This document shows, one piece after another, positions 1-30,407 of a stretch of DNA of 64,000 nucleotides. The notes beneath the pieces were generated by a model. That model worked only from the letters and a program-made list of their open reading frames with translations, did not search any database and was not told the origin of the DNA. A program made the position numbers and the translations under genes. The stretch's first letter is position 1, and each line of letters opens with the position of its first letter. The stretch comes from Chanos chanos (lineage: Eukaryota > Chordata > Actinopteri > Gonorynchiformes > Chanidae): the NCBI RefSeq assembly GCF_902362185.1, contig NC_044497.1:50566776-50630775 (forward strand), read 5' to 3'.

Positions 1-17060
<17,060 letters not shown>

Positions 17061-20000
17061 TGGATCAGGTGACCTTTTCCTGTTAACACGATCAAGATTG
17101 GTTTAGACACGCATGGCACTGCGTAAAAAGCTCAACCGATTTGAATCAACTTATGTCTAAAACACGTAGGGAAAATAATTACCTCTTAAAAAGGACACGT
17201 TTACTATATCGACTGGGGCTACATGCTGTTATCTGACTTTCCCCTTTCTGTTCTTGGTCACATGGCCGCAAGCAGTTACCAGTAGAGGGTGTCTTCCTTG
17301 AAGGTATTGTAACTTTCTTCGTAAAGAGTAATATTAAGCAATATTTACAGTCCGTTGGGAGTGATCCTTCCATAAACACTGCACAGTGACTGGAAGACAT
17401 TCTCTCTGCAAAGACTTCGAATTTGGTTCTTATATTTTGTCAGTGAAGACACTTGAGACGCCTTGAGACGTCAGGTAAACTCCATTTGTTAGGGCTTTAG
17501 ATCTAATAGTTTAACAGTGAGTGAGTTTAGTTGAATGAGAAAGTCAGATGCTTCCATTATGTGCTTTTGTCTCAGTCTTAAGGCTTGTTCAGGGATATGG
17601 CTTCTATTTATTGACTGTAATGATGACTCAAATGTAGAAGTCTGATTCGGGTAGAGTTTTGTGAGGAGCTCATCAAAATAATACTAAAAGTTTTTCAGCG
17701 TGTCTCTTATTGCTGGCCTCTTATTGTAGATATAGGAGCATGTCTCTGATCCAGTGACACCCTTGATAAAACCCTTACTATTTGCTGACAGTTAGCTTCA
17801 TGCTTTCTTGAGGAGAAAGAGGAGCTGTCACATGCCTTCACAATAACTGTTCTGTCAGTTTCAAAACTTCCAGACTCCTCTACTCAAGGTCACAATGGAT
17901 GTCTCTGTAAATAGCTGTTGCTAGCAGCATCTTCATGACAAGGCATTGTCCTATCTCAGCTTGATAGAAAACAGTAAATGTAGATGAATTGTTCGAATAT
18001 CATTAACCCAATTTAATGCCTGTCAGCGGAACTATCACTGTGTGCCTCTCCAGCTTAATGAGAGTATTTGACTAGTGAAATTCTATTAAATATTTCCGCT
18101 GTTTTACGTGTTTGTAGAGATAGGAGATAGGAACTAGTCTTCCAATAGCTTAGAGGATTTGTCAAGCTGTTACTGGAATATTGAAGGAAAAGGAAACCTA
18201 GAATCAATATAGCAGGGAATGAACATTATGCATGATTTAAGGGAACAAACACACTCATTGCATATTATTAATGGTAGATTATCAGCCTTCAGTTTTTGAA
18301 AGCAGGCCTGTTACTAAAATAGACAGGAATACACAAAGCTCTGAACTCCTCAGTGGAGATCAGAATCCAGTGACCACATAAACTGCTACAATGGTTCGTG
18401 TGGTTTGTGCCTTTTGCTCCAGCTGCTGACCAGTACAGCTTTGGATAGGGGATTGAAACTAGAGACTGCTGCACATGAGTCCGGGGGGGTGTATCAGGGG
18501 TGTATGTAGATGGCGGGGGGGGGGGCAGGTAGCCATACTGTCTGTCCTCAGGACTCACTTAAGATGCCAGAGACAGGAAAGTGTGAGAGATGACCCGCGT
18601 ACACTGCAGTTACAGTTAGAAAACTTATTAGATATAAAACGAGGAACCGAGTTCTTATCCGTCCAAGACTTTCGTAGCTTTGAAAATGATGAAAGGGCCG
18701 TACAGAGAAAAATTTAAAAGGGCTGATCAAAATGAATACACTGTAATGTCTGTCCAAACTGCAGTACGGCTTCTGGAAAAAGTCAGTAGCATATATGTAA
18801 AGACATAACCAATGACAAAACGGTTAAGATGCTTGTGATTTTCTGTATTTGTTTGAAATCAGTAAGATCTTGTAAATACGTTTACAGCTGAGGTGCAGAA
18901 ATGATGCATCTGTTTTCCTGTTCAGCCTGTGCCCCCAGTACTGTGTGAAGGGTATGCAAGGAGACGATCTCTGTGTCTAGTGTCTGCTTGTATCTACTGA
19001 AAAAAAAAAAATGGTTATATTTGGACACTGAGATAAGACTCCTTCTCTGTGTGTCTGCTGTCCCTCTGATGAAAAGGAAGACTGGGGAAACAAATTACAG
19101 GATTAATTTAGACTCGCTAGAGGAAAAATGGTCTGTGACTACTCTGTAACACTACAGGCGCAGATAAAAAGGATATGAGAGAGGCAGATTAGTTTTTCCA
19201 GTGTTGGGTTGTCATGGAGATCTACCCCAATACACTCTTTGCAGATGGATTCAAGACCATATTAAAGCTGAACATTAATAACACACATCATACGTTTTTG
19301 AATAAACAACTTCTTAATGGTACAGTCTTTAAACAATGTGAAAGTACACAACGAGTCAACTGGGCAGTGTTTTTTACACCCCTGAAAAACACGTTTAATA
19401 TCAATTCATTTACTATTCTCTGTCTTAAAATGTGTGGATGGCTTGGGGATATTTACAAAAAGCCTACTTTCTGTCTGAGTATCATGGAAGCAGAACAGAA
19501 CAGCCAAGAAAGGTAAAATTTGTATCTTTAAACCAGAATGATTAAAACCTTGTAACTATCTGTTGCTTTTAGTGATGTGAGACACTATATCTGAGACCCA
19601 GCAGGTATATGTGAAGTCAAAGAGATTAATTGCTCATGTCATCTACACGTTTTACACATACACCTCTAATCAGTATCTCTGCTTCCTGTCAAACAAGGAT
19701 AGCGCCACGGTACCAGATGTTACCACTAAAATAAGGCTAGCAACACGTCAATCACTGTGTGTGCCTGTTTCTAAAAAAAAAAGGATATATATATATATTT
19801 AACAAATAGGAAGGAACAAATATTAGGTAACGTGTCGCATTTGGGAAGGTCAGTATCTCTAAGCAAATAATGTGACCAAATAAATGTGCTGACAATCAGA
19901 AAATGAATGAAAATTGGGGTTTTTGAGAATTCAAATGAAAATCTGTCAGGGTATTATTATCTGTGAAAATATCTCATTACAGAGTGGAATAAATGAACGT

Positions 20001-23000
20001 GTAACAGCAAATCAAGTACGCCGTTTACATTGTCTTTTCATGTCTGTATTTGATCACGAGCCTGTCAGTTGAGTCACCCGAGTCACCTGTCGCTGCGTGT
20101 AAACAGCTTCACGTGTTCTTTAACTGTATTCGCACGTTTGGTTTGAGGCTAGGTGACTGGGGCAAGCAAACACGTTTTTGCCCGCGACACATTTGTAACA
20201 TCTACGCATTCCTCTAGCGCCAGGGCCCCTCTGGGTTATCTTTTTGTACGCAAGTCAACGTCCATCGCTTCTATTTCCACACAGGCTATTTAAAACAAAG
20301 AAATACCCAACCAAAAAAGAAAAAAAGATCAATCCCTCGTTTTTAGCCTGCTTTATGTAGTTCACATGAGTTTGAGAAGGAGAATGAAGGAGAGTATTGA
20401 CCTAGTTTGCATCGCTGATGATTAAATTGTTGAAATCAATTTGAACAGCTTTTATGTAAGTGTGAAATAGGCTACTGAAAAAAAAAGAAAAAAAGAACCG
20501 TACCCGCGGTCCAGTATCTTGCCAGCATGCCCATACTGTTAACACTCATATATATATTTTTTTCTAATGTCATATGCTCTTTTTCATCGTTTCCATTCAT
20601 CGGTACAGAAATGTTTATTTTATGTCCAGAGGCTTACTTGAATGGAATACAATGTTGAGATTATGAATGGAAGCACATGATGTGATCAGACAAGGACTCT
20701 CAGCTGACAGATACATAGATGGTTTCTTGGAGGAAAAAAAAAAAACATGTGTTAGAGAAGCTACCACACTTCAGCTTGTGTGAGATTTTAGCTTTGCACA
20801 GTTAGCATCAGGAATGTCTATTCTTTTAGTACAGGACAGGTAGATATCTAATGCATCTGTAATTAATTCCCTCTCAACCTAAAACAAGTACTTGAAACAT
20901 CAGTACAAGTATGATGATGAAATGTGCCTATCTGCTAAACAGATGAAATCAAAACCTCTCAGAACATTTTCGCAAAACATTTCAAGCATATGAGTCCAAG
21001 GCAAAAACCAAAAATGTTAGACTGATAGTTAGAGAGACCTATACAATAATACATCATTTTAAACATCTGAATATTATGTAAAAAATATCCTCAGGTTGAC
21101 TCAGTCTAACAGCAAGATTCACTACATGCAAGCTTATGTTCTACAACATACTCTTTTTCTCACTCGTCATGCATTGCTCTAGCTACAATATCACATAAAT
21201 TCCGCGTGGTTTGCAAGCCTTTAGTGACACTACTTTAAAACAAGGTAGACAAGAGAAACTAAGCATTTTCTTGAAAGGATAAGGTAACGTTCAGTAAGCT
21301 TCACGAAATGTAATTTGCTTACAAGTGCTTTTTTTTTTTCTCACAGAAAGGTCAAATGAGCCAACAGCAGTGCATTTATCACTGTAGAATGATTGGCACT
21401 TTAATTGCACAAGGTCATGGAGTGGCACAAGCTAAGTCAGCCACTCAGGACAGTGCTCATTAAAATGATGCTTACGTACCACATAGTCTTATCTAAGTTA
21501 TCAATGTGAAGGCTGTTAAAATCATTTGTTAGAATTAGTCATTGAAAGAAGAAAAGGCAAGGCTTGGTTATAAAATAAGATTGGTTGTAACAATGATCAT
21601 GTACTATAACACTTTCTGATAAGGCTTTGAGTAATAAAGGTCCTCCTCAACCGACATTTGAACATTAATCAGCACCATTCCAAACAGTGACTAAATAATC
21701 AGTGGCACTGTTTTCTGACACATAGTATTGATTTAAAATGGGATTTCATCAAGACTGTTATCGTTTGTCCTAAAATGCAGCATTTAACCGTACAATAAAT
21801 ATGTATGTGTGTGACCTGTTCAAAGTAAGTGGGGCCAGTATGAAAGTCTTTTTTATAATGATTTGATTGACTGATTTCATATAAGAGGTCAGACCCAACA
21901 TTCCAATTACAGATACCATGTGAAGCCAAGCGGTTATGGCTACAGGAGGCAAACTCCATAGCAATCCACTCACCATAAGATTATTTGTGTGGTGTTGCAT
22001 TACAAAAATGTTCATCTGCCTCAAAGTCAAATATTAATGCTGTAGCGTGTTCTTTCCCATTCACAGAAAACAGACAAAATGATATACAAATTCCCTTTTT
22101 TGTCACCTAATCTTGGATGTTTATTTCTAAAACCTATCCTCTTGTTTTAGTTTCATGGATGAAGAATGTAACTGCTAACAACCATTTCCCATATTCAGTC
22201 TATGTTTGGTGTCGGCCTCTGGGCCGCAGGCCAGATGTCGGCCTTATAAGGTGCTGTAAAAAAGCAGATGTAAGAATCTGGCATGTCAGGCAGATAGTAA
22301 AGCTCTCAAGATAGAAGATAGAGGGAAATGAGACTGCGCATGTCCTCTTGGTTTCAGAGGAATCGTGTTGAAATAGATACTGATGCATGTTGTGTGTGTG
22401 TGTGTAGTTTTCTCTTGACGACCGTTATTGTAATTTAAAGAGTCATAACAACACGTTTTAAAAATGTATCTTGCAAGACAAAGTGGCTTAAATTTGCCAT
22501 TACATTGCATAGCAGCACGCATGAGGAGAGCTTTGAATAATGACACTGCCATCTAGGGGCTGTTTTTCATTATTACATCTACTTGAGAACATTTTTTGAG
22601 TTCCACAACAATATGTAAGCAATGAGGATCTTGTCATTATAAAACAATGTGACTAGATTCATGATTATTAAGATCTACGATGAAGAAAAACAACTGCGAC
22701 GTCCTACCTTAATTTTAAAATAAACATAATTATGATTATTAAGATGTATGATAAAGAAAAAGAATTGTGATGGCCTACTGTAAAAACCATGACTTACTCA
22801 GATGCTGAAGACTATCCAAGACCCAAATGAGGAATCATTCATGTGGCAGAAAACGTAAGATAATTTACAAAATATGAAAACCAAAAAGGGGGGATTTCCT
22901 TTTCCCTACACTGCTCGTGTGAACCAAACATCAAACTCTGTGACCTGTGTGTATAATGGCTGTAATGCTTTGTTGTTGTTCTGTTTTTTTTTTTGTTTGT

Positions 23001-24291
23001 TTATTTTTTAATTCCACAAACATGAGTGAACATAAAGTTCACTCTCTGGGTATATTATTAAATTTGTGCTTTAAATGCACATATAATGACTAGCGAAAGC
23101 AAAATAAAATGCATTTCTGAACTATACACATACACGTATGGTTCAAAAATAATTTTCTATGAACCAGAAATGTGTGAAGAAATATATTAGTCATATTTTA
23201 AATCTTGGGAAGTTCAAATTTTTAAGTTAAAATTTCAGTTCTGTTTAAAGTGTGTTAAGTTAAATTTTTAATTCTATTTCGGTTCATTGTCTCAGGTCAA
23301 GTGAGAGAAATTAAAAAACAAAATTCTGAAGTCTAACATTTGAAAGAATGTTAGGCCATATGTCAGCAATCCACATTTAATTATGGTGGCTGAAAAGACT
23401 CAAAATACTTTATCGGTAGTACAACACAAATGAGAAAAATACTTAGGTGTAAATCAAATATTTACTCAATTACTACATATTCATTTTGAAATGAGATGAA
23501 AAATGAAATACAGATATCAGATATTTAATGGTTAAATATCTTCTGTTGATGCTCAGGTTTAGAACTGCTGTACAAGGCTTTGCAGGGTTTTAAATCTGGA
23601 AAAAAATAAGCTGTAAATAACTGCTAAATCTTCCCACATAACACAGGGAAACAAACCCTGTTGTTAAGCCTTTCAAAAAACAACTTGTTATATTAATGTA
23701 AAGGATGAAGTGACAAAAAAGTTTTGTGACAATACATTCTATATACACTGGGACATTAATGACTTAACTTATTGACGGTGCAGCAATTTGAAACATTTCA
23801 TTTACAAGGCAAATACTGTATGTTTTTAGCTCTTAAACTCAGATCAGTGGAACCCTCTGTCTTCCAGCGGTTTAAATGAGTAACAGGACTGGTAACTCTG
23901 ATCCCGAGTCTACTGTCCGTCGCACAGAACCAGCGGTCTCGTTGCAAATCAAATAATTGCCTGTGTGAAAAAGGGTAAGGTTGACAGAAATCTTTTGGAT
24001 ATCCAACCGCCTGTAAACCATATTAATCAAGTAAAAACCCGACTTTATTGTATAAGAAATTAGGCGAATATTAACGCGTATTACCGAACAGGGCCGTCCG
24101 TACTCTGAAAGAGGAGCGCATGCTAAGCGTTAAAAAAGTGGGGCTTCTATGTTAGCCAACGCTAGAAATCCTGCGCACAGTTTGTGACAGGCTGCAAGGT
24201 ATCCAGTAAACAGCCGAGAGAAGCCCAAACTGAACACAGCCGTGTATAACTGTGCTATTTCCCCACCATCTGTTTTCAGATTTATTGCAAA
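17061..24291. other. Intergenic region between atp2a2 and ube2g1, no gene recognised
   Basis: About 7.2 kb between two genes transcribed away from each other (atp2a2 leftward, ube2g1 rightward), so both promoters probably lie at its edges. Open frames are at most about 100 codons and resemble no family I recognise. It contains G-rich runs near 18481-18530, a 71-bp-spaced imperfect duplication at 22661-22780 and A/T runs. In human a gene (ANAPC7) lies beside ATP2A2, but no trace of it was seen here. Confidence 0.6.
22661..22780. repeat. Imperfect direct duplication, 71-bp spacing
   Basis: About 48 bases beginning atgattattaagat at 22661 recur from 22732 with scattered changes. Intergenic. Confidence 0.75.
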
Positions 24292-25772
24292 ATGACTGAG
24301 CAATCATCTCTGCTTCTTCGAAAACAGCTGGCAGGTAACAAAATGTTATTCCCTTCGCTAAAATAGATGGAATTATTTACCTTTAGGTTTACGTTGTTGG
24401 CCAGATAGCTAGCTTACTAGCTTGCAAAGAAATATGTCAAGAGTGTACATGGCTGGCAAGTCAGTTCTGTTCATAGACCTACAATCCATCATCGAATCAC
24501 CGATATGACCGAAAGTATTTTGTATATACTGAGATTTCACAGCGATGTAGAGTTTTGCAGTACAAGGCCAACAAGCTTTACATTGTCTGTGAGCGTACTG
24601 TTGACGCACATAAAGCGTTGGAACAGCTAATAATGCTAGCTACGTAGCGGTAGCTTTCCTCAGAGCCTGGTTTCGATTATCCCACAGTTTGTTAGTCACT
24701 CGTCTTTTGTGATCAGGTTTTGTATTGACTGTAGTCTCTGTTATGTATTTGTTAACTTTAAGTGTTATCTTATGTAGTAAACGAAAATAACTTCACTTTT
24801 CTTGGGGGAGACTTGCAGCTAAGATCAAAAGTTAGCTAAGTTGCAATGCTAACTTCAGGCTAGCTTCCAAGTTTAAGTGAACATCAAAACTAGGTTAGCT
24901 GTGCTTGGGCAGAAGGACACGTGTTAATTTACAGTGCTGGATGACATTAACAGTTATAAACAGTGTGGCGTTTGTTTTCCAGCCTTACATATGAGTAATT
25001 TGACTAGCTCATGTCCACTGATTTACACTATTTCAAGGTGGCAAGCATTAAGCCATATGGAATACAGAATCGTTGGTTTACATCGTCTTAATGTCGACAT
25101 GTTATAGAGCTGAACAAAAATCCAGTTGAGGGTTTTTCTGCTGGCTTAATCGACGATGATGACATCTACCAATGGGAGGTTGTCGTTATTGGGCCACAGG
25201 ACACCTTGTAGTAAGTACTCATTTCAAAGAATATTATGCTGAACATATCATACTGCTGTCACTTGCCTTCTTCGATTTTCTTAAGTGCAATTTCCTTTTC
25301 AGTGAGGGAGGATTTTTTAAAGCACATCTAAACTTTCCTCATGACTACCCTCTGCGACCCCCTAAGATGAGGTTTATCACTGAAATCTGGCACCCTAATG
25401 GTAAGCGTGTTTGTAAAATGTCAGAGCCCACCGCTATGGCAACGGAATTCTTTATTTAAAGACTTATCAGAAGGATCTGAAACAGCTCGTCGGCTAGTTT
25501 TAACTTTGCCATTTTTAACATTCCCAGTGGCAAAGAATGGGGACGTGTGTATCTCCATCCTGCATGAGCCAGGAGAAGACAAGTACGGCTACGAGAAACC
25601 AGAAGAGCGTTGGTTACCTATTCACACAGTAGAGACAATCATGATTAGCGTCATCTCCATGCTGGCAGACCCTAATGGTGACTCTCCTGCCAATGTGGAT
25701 GCAGCGGTAAGTCCAGACGACAAGTTCTGAATGTATATTTTATGACCGTAATCGCAGAAAAAGACAATAATG

Positions 25773-25811
<39 letters not shown>

Positions 25812-25947
25812 CTCGTATGGATGTTCATAACTCTAATGCCAACCTGCATTTGCATAACAGAAAGAATGGAGAGAGGATCCCAACGGTGAATTCAAGAGGA
25901 AGGTGGCTCGCTGTGTACGAAAAAGCCAGGAGATGGCATTTGATTAG
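24292..25947 (+). CDS. ube2g1: Ubiquitin-conjugating enzyme E2 G1
   Basis: E2 enzyme that takes ubiquitin from E1 and builds mainly Lys48-linked chains, working with ER-associated and cullin-RING E3 ligases. Exons: 24292-24334, 25108-25210, 25303-25400, 25528-25706, 25861-25947; total 510 nt, 169 residues plus stop (human is 170). The UBC fold is complete: N-terminal helix (SSLLLRKQLAELNKNP), PLRPPKMRF, the WHPN (HPN-type) motif, and the catalytic Cys in NGDVCISILHEP. It is followed by the acidic loop GEDKYGYEKPEERW that marks the G1/G2/R1 subfamily. The C-terminus KRKVARCVRKSQEMAFD matches UBE2G1. The start codon is the only one in frame that gives the family N-terminus. All introns are GT-AG; intron 4 carries a (GT)n tract ending about 50 nt before the last exon. 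Confidence 0.97.
25775..25808 (+). repeat. (GT)17 microsatellite in ube2g1 intron 4
   Basis: Ends about 50 nt before the exon 5 acceptor. Confidence 0.9.
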
Positions 25948-27440
25948 GCCTCCATCAGCGGGACAGTTTTATAGTGTGAGGCCTGTCATCTTATTGTAAC
26001 TCTGTCTTCCATTCATTATAATGTAGCTGAGAATCTTATGATATGTATGCCTCTCTGCCTCTTTACATCACTAGCAGTTTACTGGTTCAGTGGCAAGATA
26101 GAATATTCATTTTAATGTTTGAGCATTGCAAGTATATTAAGTTATGTGTGCCAACTGTTTGTTCTGTGCTGGATGCTTCACACTGGAAAATATAACATTT
26201 TAAAATTTTCTTTCAGTCAATCAGTGAACAATTGGAAGGAAGTCTCGTCAGTCTTCAGTCAACTTTGCACCAGTTATTTGCTAATAGGGAGACGGAAGCA
26301 AAGCCAGCCATTTTTGACAATAGGATTATTTGATTTCTACTGAATGTGTGAGAGCAATCACGTTTTTTGGAGTTGTTAAGTTTTTCCACTCTGAGGTGTG
26401 TGTCTGATTTATTTATTATCTGAATCATGACGATGTATTGCATGTTATTTGTGTATTGACTTGCTTTTTTTTTTTTTTTTTTTTACCTGCCACTGAGCCA
26501 TCATCTTTCGAACAAGGTCTCTTATGCAATTCTAGAGTGCTCTGTGTCCATTCTAACAGAAGCAGTAGAGATTTGGACAAACGCTGATTAGCCCTTCTCA
26601 CTGTTATTTAATCCAGTTCCAACCTCCTGATAAGTATACCGCTAAAGTCCCTCAAGGGGTGAACTTGTTCTTTGCTGCCTTAATTTGTTTTCCTGTAAGG
26701 AAGGAAACTGTTTCAGTGATGTCAAGTCTGTCAGGATGTTCCTTCTCCTAATTTTTTTTTTTTTTTTTTGGACAAACCAAAAAGTTACATATTTGCATGA
26801 GGGACAGAGAATATTTTTTGTATAAAAATGTAAGCTTGGATACTGTATTTTTCATCAATGTATATATGATGTAACCGTACGTTTGCAATGTCAATCAGTT
26901 CATTTGTTCCCCGGTGTTTTAACCTCTAATTTTGTAGAGTCTCACTTCAGGTGTATTCTCCTCAAAATTGTTATTTGTTTTCTCCACCCTCCCTTTGCCC
27001 ACTGCCACATATTCCCATGAATTAAACTGTAGTGTTTGTCTTACATGTTTACAAGGTCTGACTGATGTCTGGTGTGGTAAAAAACAAACAAAAAAGAGCT
27101 ATTATGATGGTATGCAGGATATCGCCTGCTTAATATTTTAATGAAGAGAAAGATCTTTGCAACCTCTGTTGATGCAAAACATTATTCAAAGCAAGCAATA
27201 AATGACTAACAAACAAACTAACGGTCCGCCATGTTCAATATGGGGACGCAATGATGTAAGAGTTCGTTGTCAACTACTTATTGAATATATTTTACTAATT
27301 AACCTACAGTCAAACATAAATCACATTTTCTAGTCACTGAGATTTCAAATGTTGAGCATAGCTGATGACATCTATTTTACCTTTGTTGACTGTACAGCTG
27401 CAATCACTGTTAAACCACAAGTTGTTTTGAGACAAATAAA
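25948..27440 (+). other. ube2g1 3' UTR (probable) with two AATAAA signals
   Basis: Gene-free downstream sequence, AT-rich with T runs at about 26465-26484 and 26752-26769. Poly(A) signals AATAAA lie at 27197-27202 and 27435-27440. The second is about 90 bp from the opposing arpc3 signal. UTR ends are inferred. Confidence 0.5.
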
Positions 27441-27528
27441 GGAATAATAGTAATTTAAAAGCAACACTGAAGTGATGGTGTGTTTACCACGCATGAATGA
27501 ATACATACCAGATGTATTTTATTTTGAG

Positions 27529-27534
27529 TTTATT
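27529..27534 (-). promoter_or_regulatory. arpc3 poly(A) signal (AATAAA on minus strand)
   Basis: TTTATT on the plus strand, 184 bases past the arpc3 stop codon; a second copy is at 27518-27523. Lies about 90 bp from the ube2g1 signal on the other strand. Confidence 0.55.
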
Positions 27535-27717
27535 TTTTTTTTTTGTTCCTAGTTTGACATAATTCTTAAAATGTCAATCAAAAATGCTGGACTTAGTATC
27601 CAGAGTATAAAAATCCTCTGTATCCGACATCGGGTAGCAAACAAATTCGCACAAAAGACAAGAAAGCTCAACTGTTGATTCGCACACGTAGTACCGGGAG
27701 ACATCCTGAGATGCAGT

Positions 27718-29785
27718 TCACTGACCGGGGCCAGACAGGCTTTTGTTCATGAACTGTTTCTTTACAAAGCACAGCCACCACTGAAAGAGACAAAGTCACA
27801 ATCACAGTTAGCCTTCATTTTAAACTGTGAGCAAAAATCTTTAGGCCTTTGATTACTATTGTTTACTAATGATAAAACATGTTGCAGACATTTGACTAAA
27901 CTGAAGCACTTGAAATGTATACAATTCTGCACCCGTAATGAATCTGTCTCTTAAATGTCGTTTATTAATATCGTCTGTCTGTTTATTAATTCACCTTGCT
28001 TGGCTTGTCTGTCTGAGGGTCAAACACTCGATCACACAACCTCAAGCCAGTCTCCTGTCGAATCTGCTGCAAGTATGCCCTCATGGTCTCTGCTCCGCAA
28101 AATGGAAGAAATCATTGCATCAGTAACGGGGATACAGTTGCACAAGTAGTTATTCACCAAAAGGATATGTCTGTGTTTCCTAAAGACCTGATGAATGAAA
28201 CAACACAGTTGCTACAGCAACACTGTTGACTTTTCATTCATGAACTGCCAGGGCTTCAGTCAATGTGCAGTGAAACAGAAGGCCAAGAAACTCTTAGTTG
28301 TAAGCTGTTAAAAGTTCATTTTTATATTGTACTCTTTCTTCGGCCAAAAGAAAGACAAACAGACTAATTTAAACTGAACTGGTGGTACCTTCCTCCTGTT
28401 TGTTAGAGGGCTTGGCATACATGGCATTCAAAGGGAAGCCTGGCTCTCCTGGAATGGGGAAGTTGGTGATTCCGAGTGTGTACATCTCCTTCTCCCCCTG
28501 ACCTCTAGAGCTGCACTGTAAATCATTCAGAATGATAGATTTGATTACACTGTATTTAATCCAATAAATCCTTTCACATGTATCACACCACTTTAGCCAT
28601 GACGACACATGTTTATGCGCAGTTACCTTCTGTAGCTTCTTTAGACACTCAGAGATGTACAGCGTGGTGTAGATGAGTGTGCGGTCAGCTTCGTTCTAAA
28701 CAACAAAAACAAACAAACAAACATAAAAAACAGAAACTAAAACATTTGAAAAATACACTGAAATCAATCACTAAAGCGTGATTTGCATTAACACAACCAC
28801 ACTGTCTCTAATTTTTCAATAAATGAAAGAACAACGCAAAATCAGAGTAATTGCTAACATTTCTGCAGACCAAAGACAACCTGGATGTCAAACTATTACA
28901 AAACCACATAGCTCTGAAGTAGGCAGGCAGAACAGGTTGAGGCATGAAGTCATTTTTTTTTTTTTTCTGTTCGCAAGCTCAGCAGCAGCCCCTTACCTTA
29001 ATCTCATAGTTCTTGAAGAAAACATTGGCTTTGAAATAGTAGATGGCCTCATCAATTATGTCTGTATCTTTGGCTGAAGGAGGAAACAGGAAAGTATGAC
29101 CAGCTGATTGAGTATCATCGTTTTTTCATGACCATTTAAGGAAGAATCTTGCACGTATTCTTCTGCACCACAGAATATTCAAGCAGATATAAAAAAATCA
29201 TAGGCTATTTACAGTCAATTTACTGATACAACATACTCTCTTTGGGCGCAGGTCCTTTGAATTGAGTTTTAAGGGGCAGCAATGCCATGTTTCCCACCAG
29301 TTTGGTGTCGGAATCCATTAAGTTAGAGTGATAAGCCTGAACAAAAAAGAAAGCAGACACAGCATATACATAGAATGAGAATAATGATGAGTATCGTGAT
29401 GTGGAAGAACAGATATGCGTGGTTAAGTTGAATAATTCAGTAAAGCGACTCAATGTAGCGGAGGCCACAAACACCGCTGTTTCTGTTTACCACGCTACGG
29501 AGCATCGAAACAATTGTCTTCGTAATGCAGTGCACAATATATTTCTTATTGACTATTGCTACCACTTCTAACACATTATGCCAAAACAACATTTTATTAC
29601 AAGTTAACGAGGTACTGTCACATATACTCTCGCTTGAAAGACTATCGTGAGCTAGCTAAATGGAAAAGAGAACCGGGCGTTTAGGAAACACGCTGTTTCA
29701 ACATTCGTGCAAAATCAATTTCTGTCCATAGCTTTTTTAAAACCAACGAAACGTGTAGACAAAGGGACAACTGACTTACCGGCAT
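27718..29785 (-). CDS. arpc3: Actin-related protein 2/3 complex subunit 3 (p21-Arc)
   Basis: Subunit of the Arp2/3 complex, which nucleates branched actin filaments. Exons in order of transcription: 29780-29785 (ATGCCG only, Met-Pro), 29237-29336, 28997-29073, 28627-28695, 28389-28515, 27995-28089, 27718-27780. Total 537 nt, 178 residues, the same length as human ARPC3. Diagnostic stretches: [78 protein letters not shown] and the C-terminus [12 protein letters not shown]. The first coding exon holds only six coding bases, as expected when a family start is followed at once by an intron. The donor after the 28389-28515 exon (gtacca) is weak but fits the frame. Tail-to-tail with ube2g1. Confidence 0.97.
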
Positions 29786-30148
29786 TTTGATAAATTATTT
29801 CGCCAATTTCACCAAGTAGACTGAAAATGTCAGCGCTTCGAGACGCTGCTTCCGCTGTCCCATCCAGCACAGTAATACAGGAAGTGTCTCTGTGCTGTGC
29901 ACTGGTAAATTCCATTCTAACTAACACATTTGTCCGCTAGGCGGAGATAAAGAGTCATTTCCCATTTCTAGAGTGCTCCTCGGACCATGCAATACAACAA
30001 AATAACGATTTTCATATTTTGTTGTCCAGTTACAAATATATAATGATGACCATGTCCAATCTGAAAAAATAAAATTTCTTAGAGGCAGTATATTCTCACT
30101 GCAATGAAACATTTTTGAGATCACAAATACAACACACAAAAGACGAAG

Positions 30149-30154
30149 TTTATT
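30149..30154 (-). promoter_or_regulatory. gpn3 poly(A) signal (AATAAA on minus strand)
   Basis: TTTATT on the plus strand, 254 bases past the gpn3 stop codon and 364 bases before the arpc3 start codon, so the two genes are packed closely head-to-tail. Confidence 0.55.
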
Positions 30155-30407
30155 GGAAAAATATGTATTTTTTACATCTCTAATATTACATCTGGAGCAT
30201 AAACAAATAAAAAACATAAAGCATGTCATATTAAAATAGTTCCAAACCATGGTAAGATGACGGTATTGTGAAAAAAAAATATCAAAATTCCCCAAACTAG
30301 CCGTTTTCCATTAGATGTTTGCCTCTATTCCAAAATTACAATCTCTTATTGTCTCTATTTTTCAATTCCACATTATATTTAATTTAGCATCCATTTGGGA
30401 CACAGAT

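Noticed and set aside
19214-19516. 100-codon open frame in the intergenic region
   Set aside because: No family resemblance, no splice partners and AT-rich composition; taken as chance.
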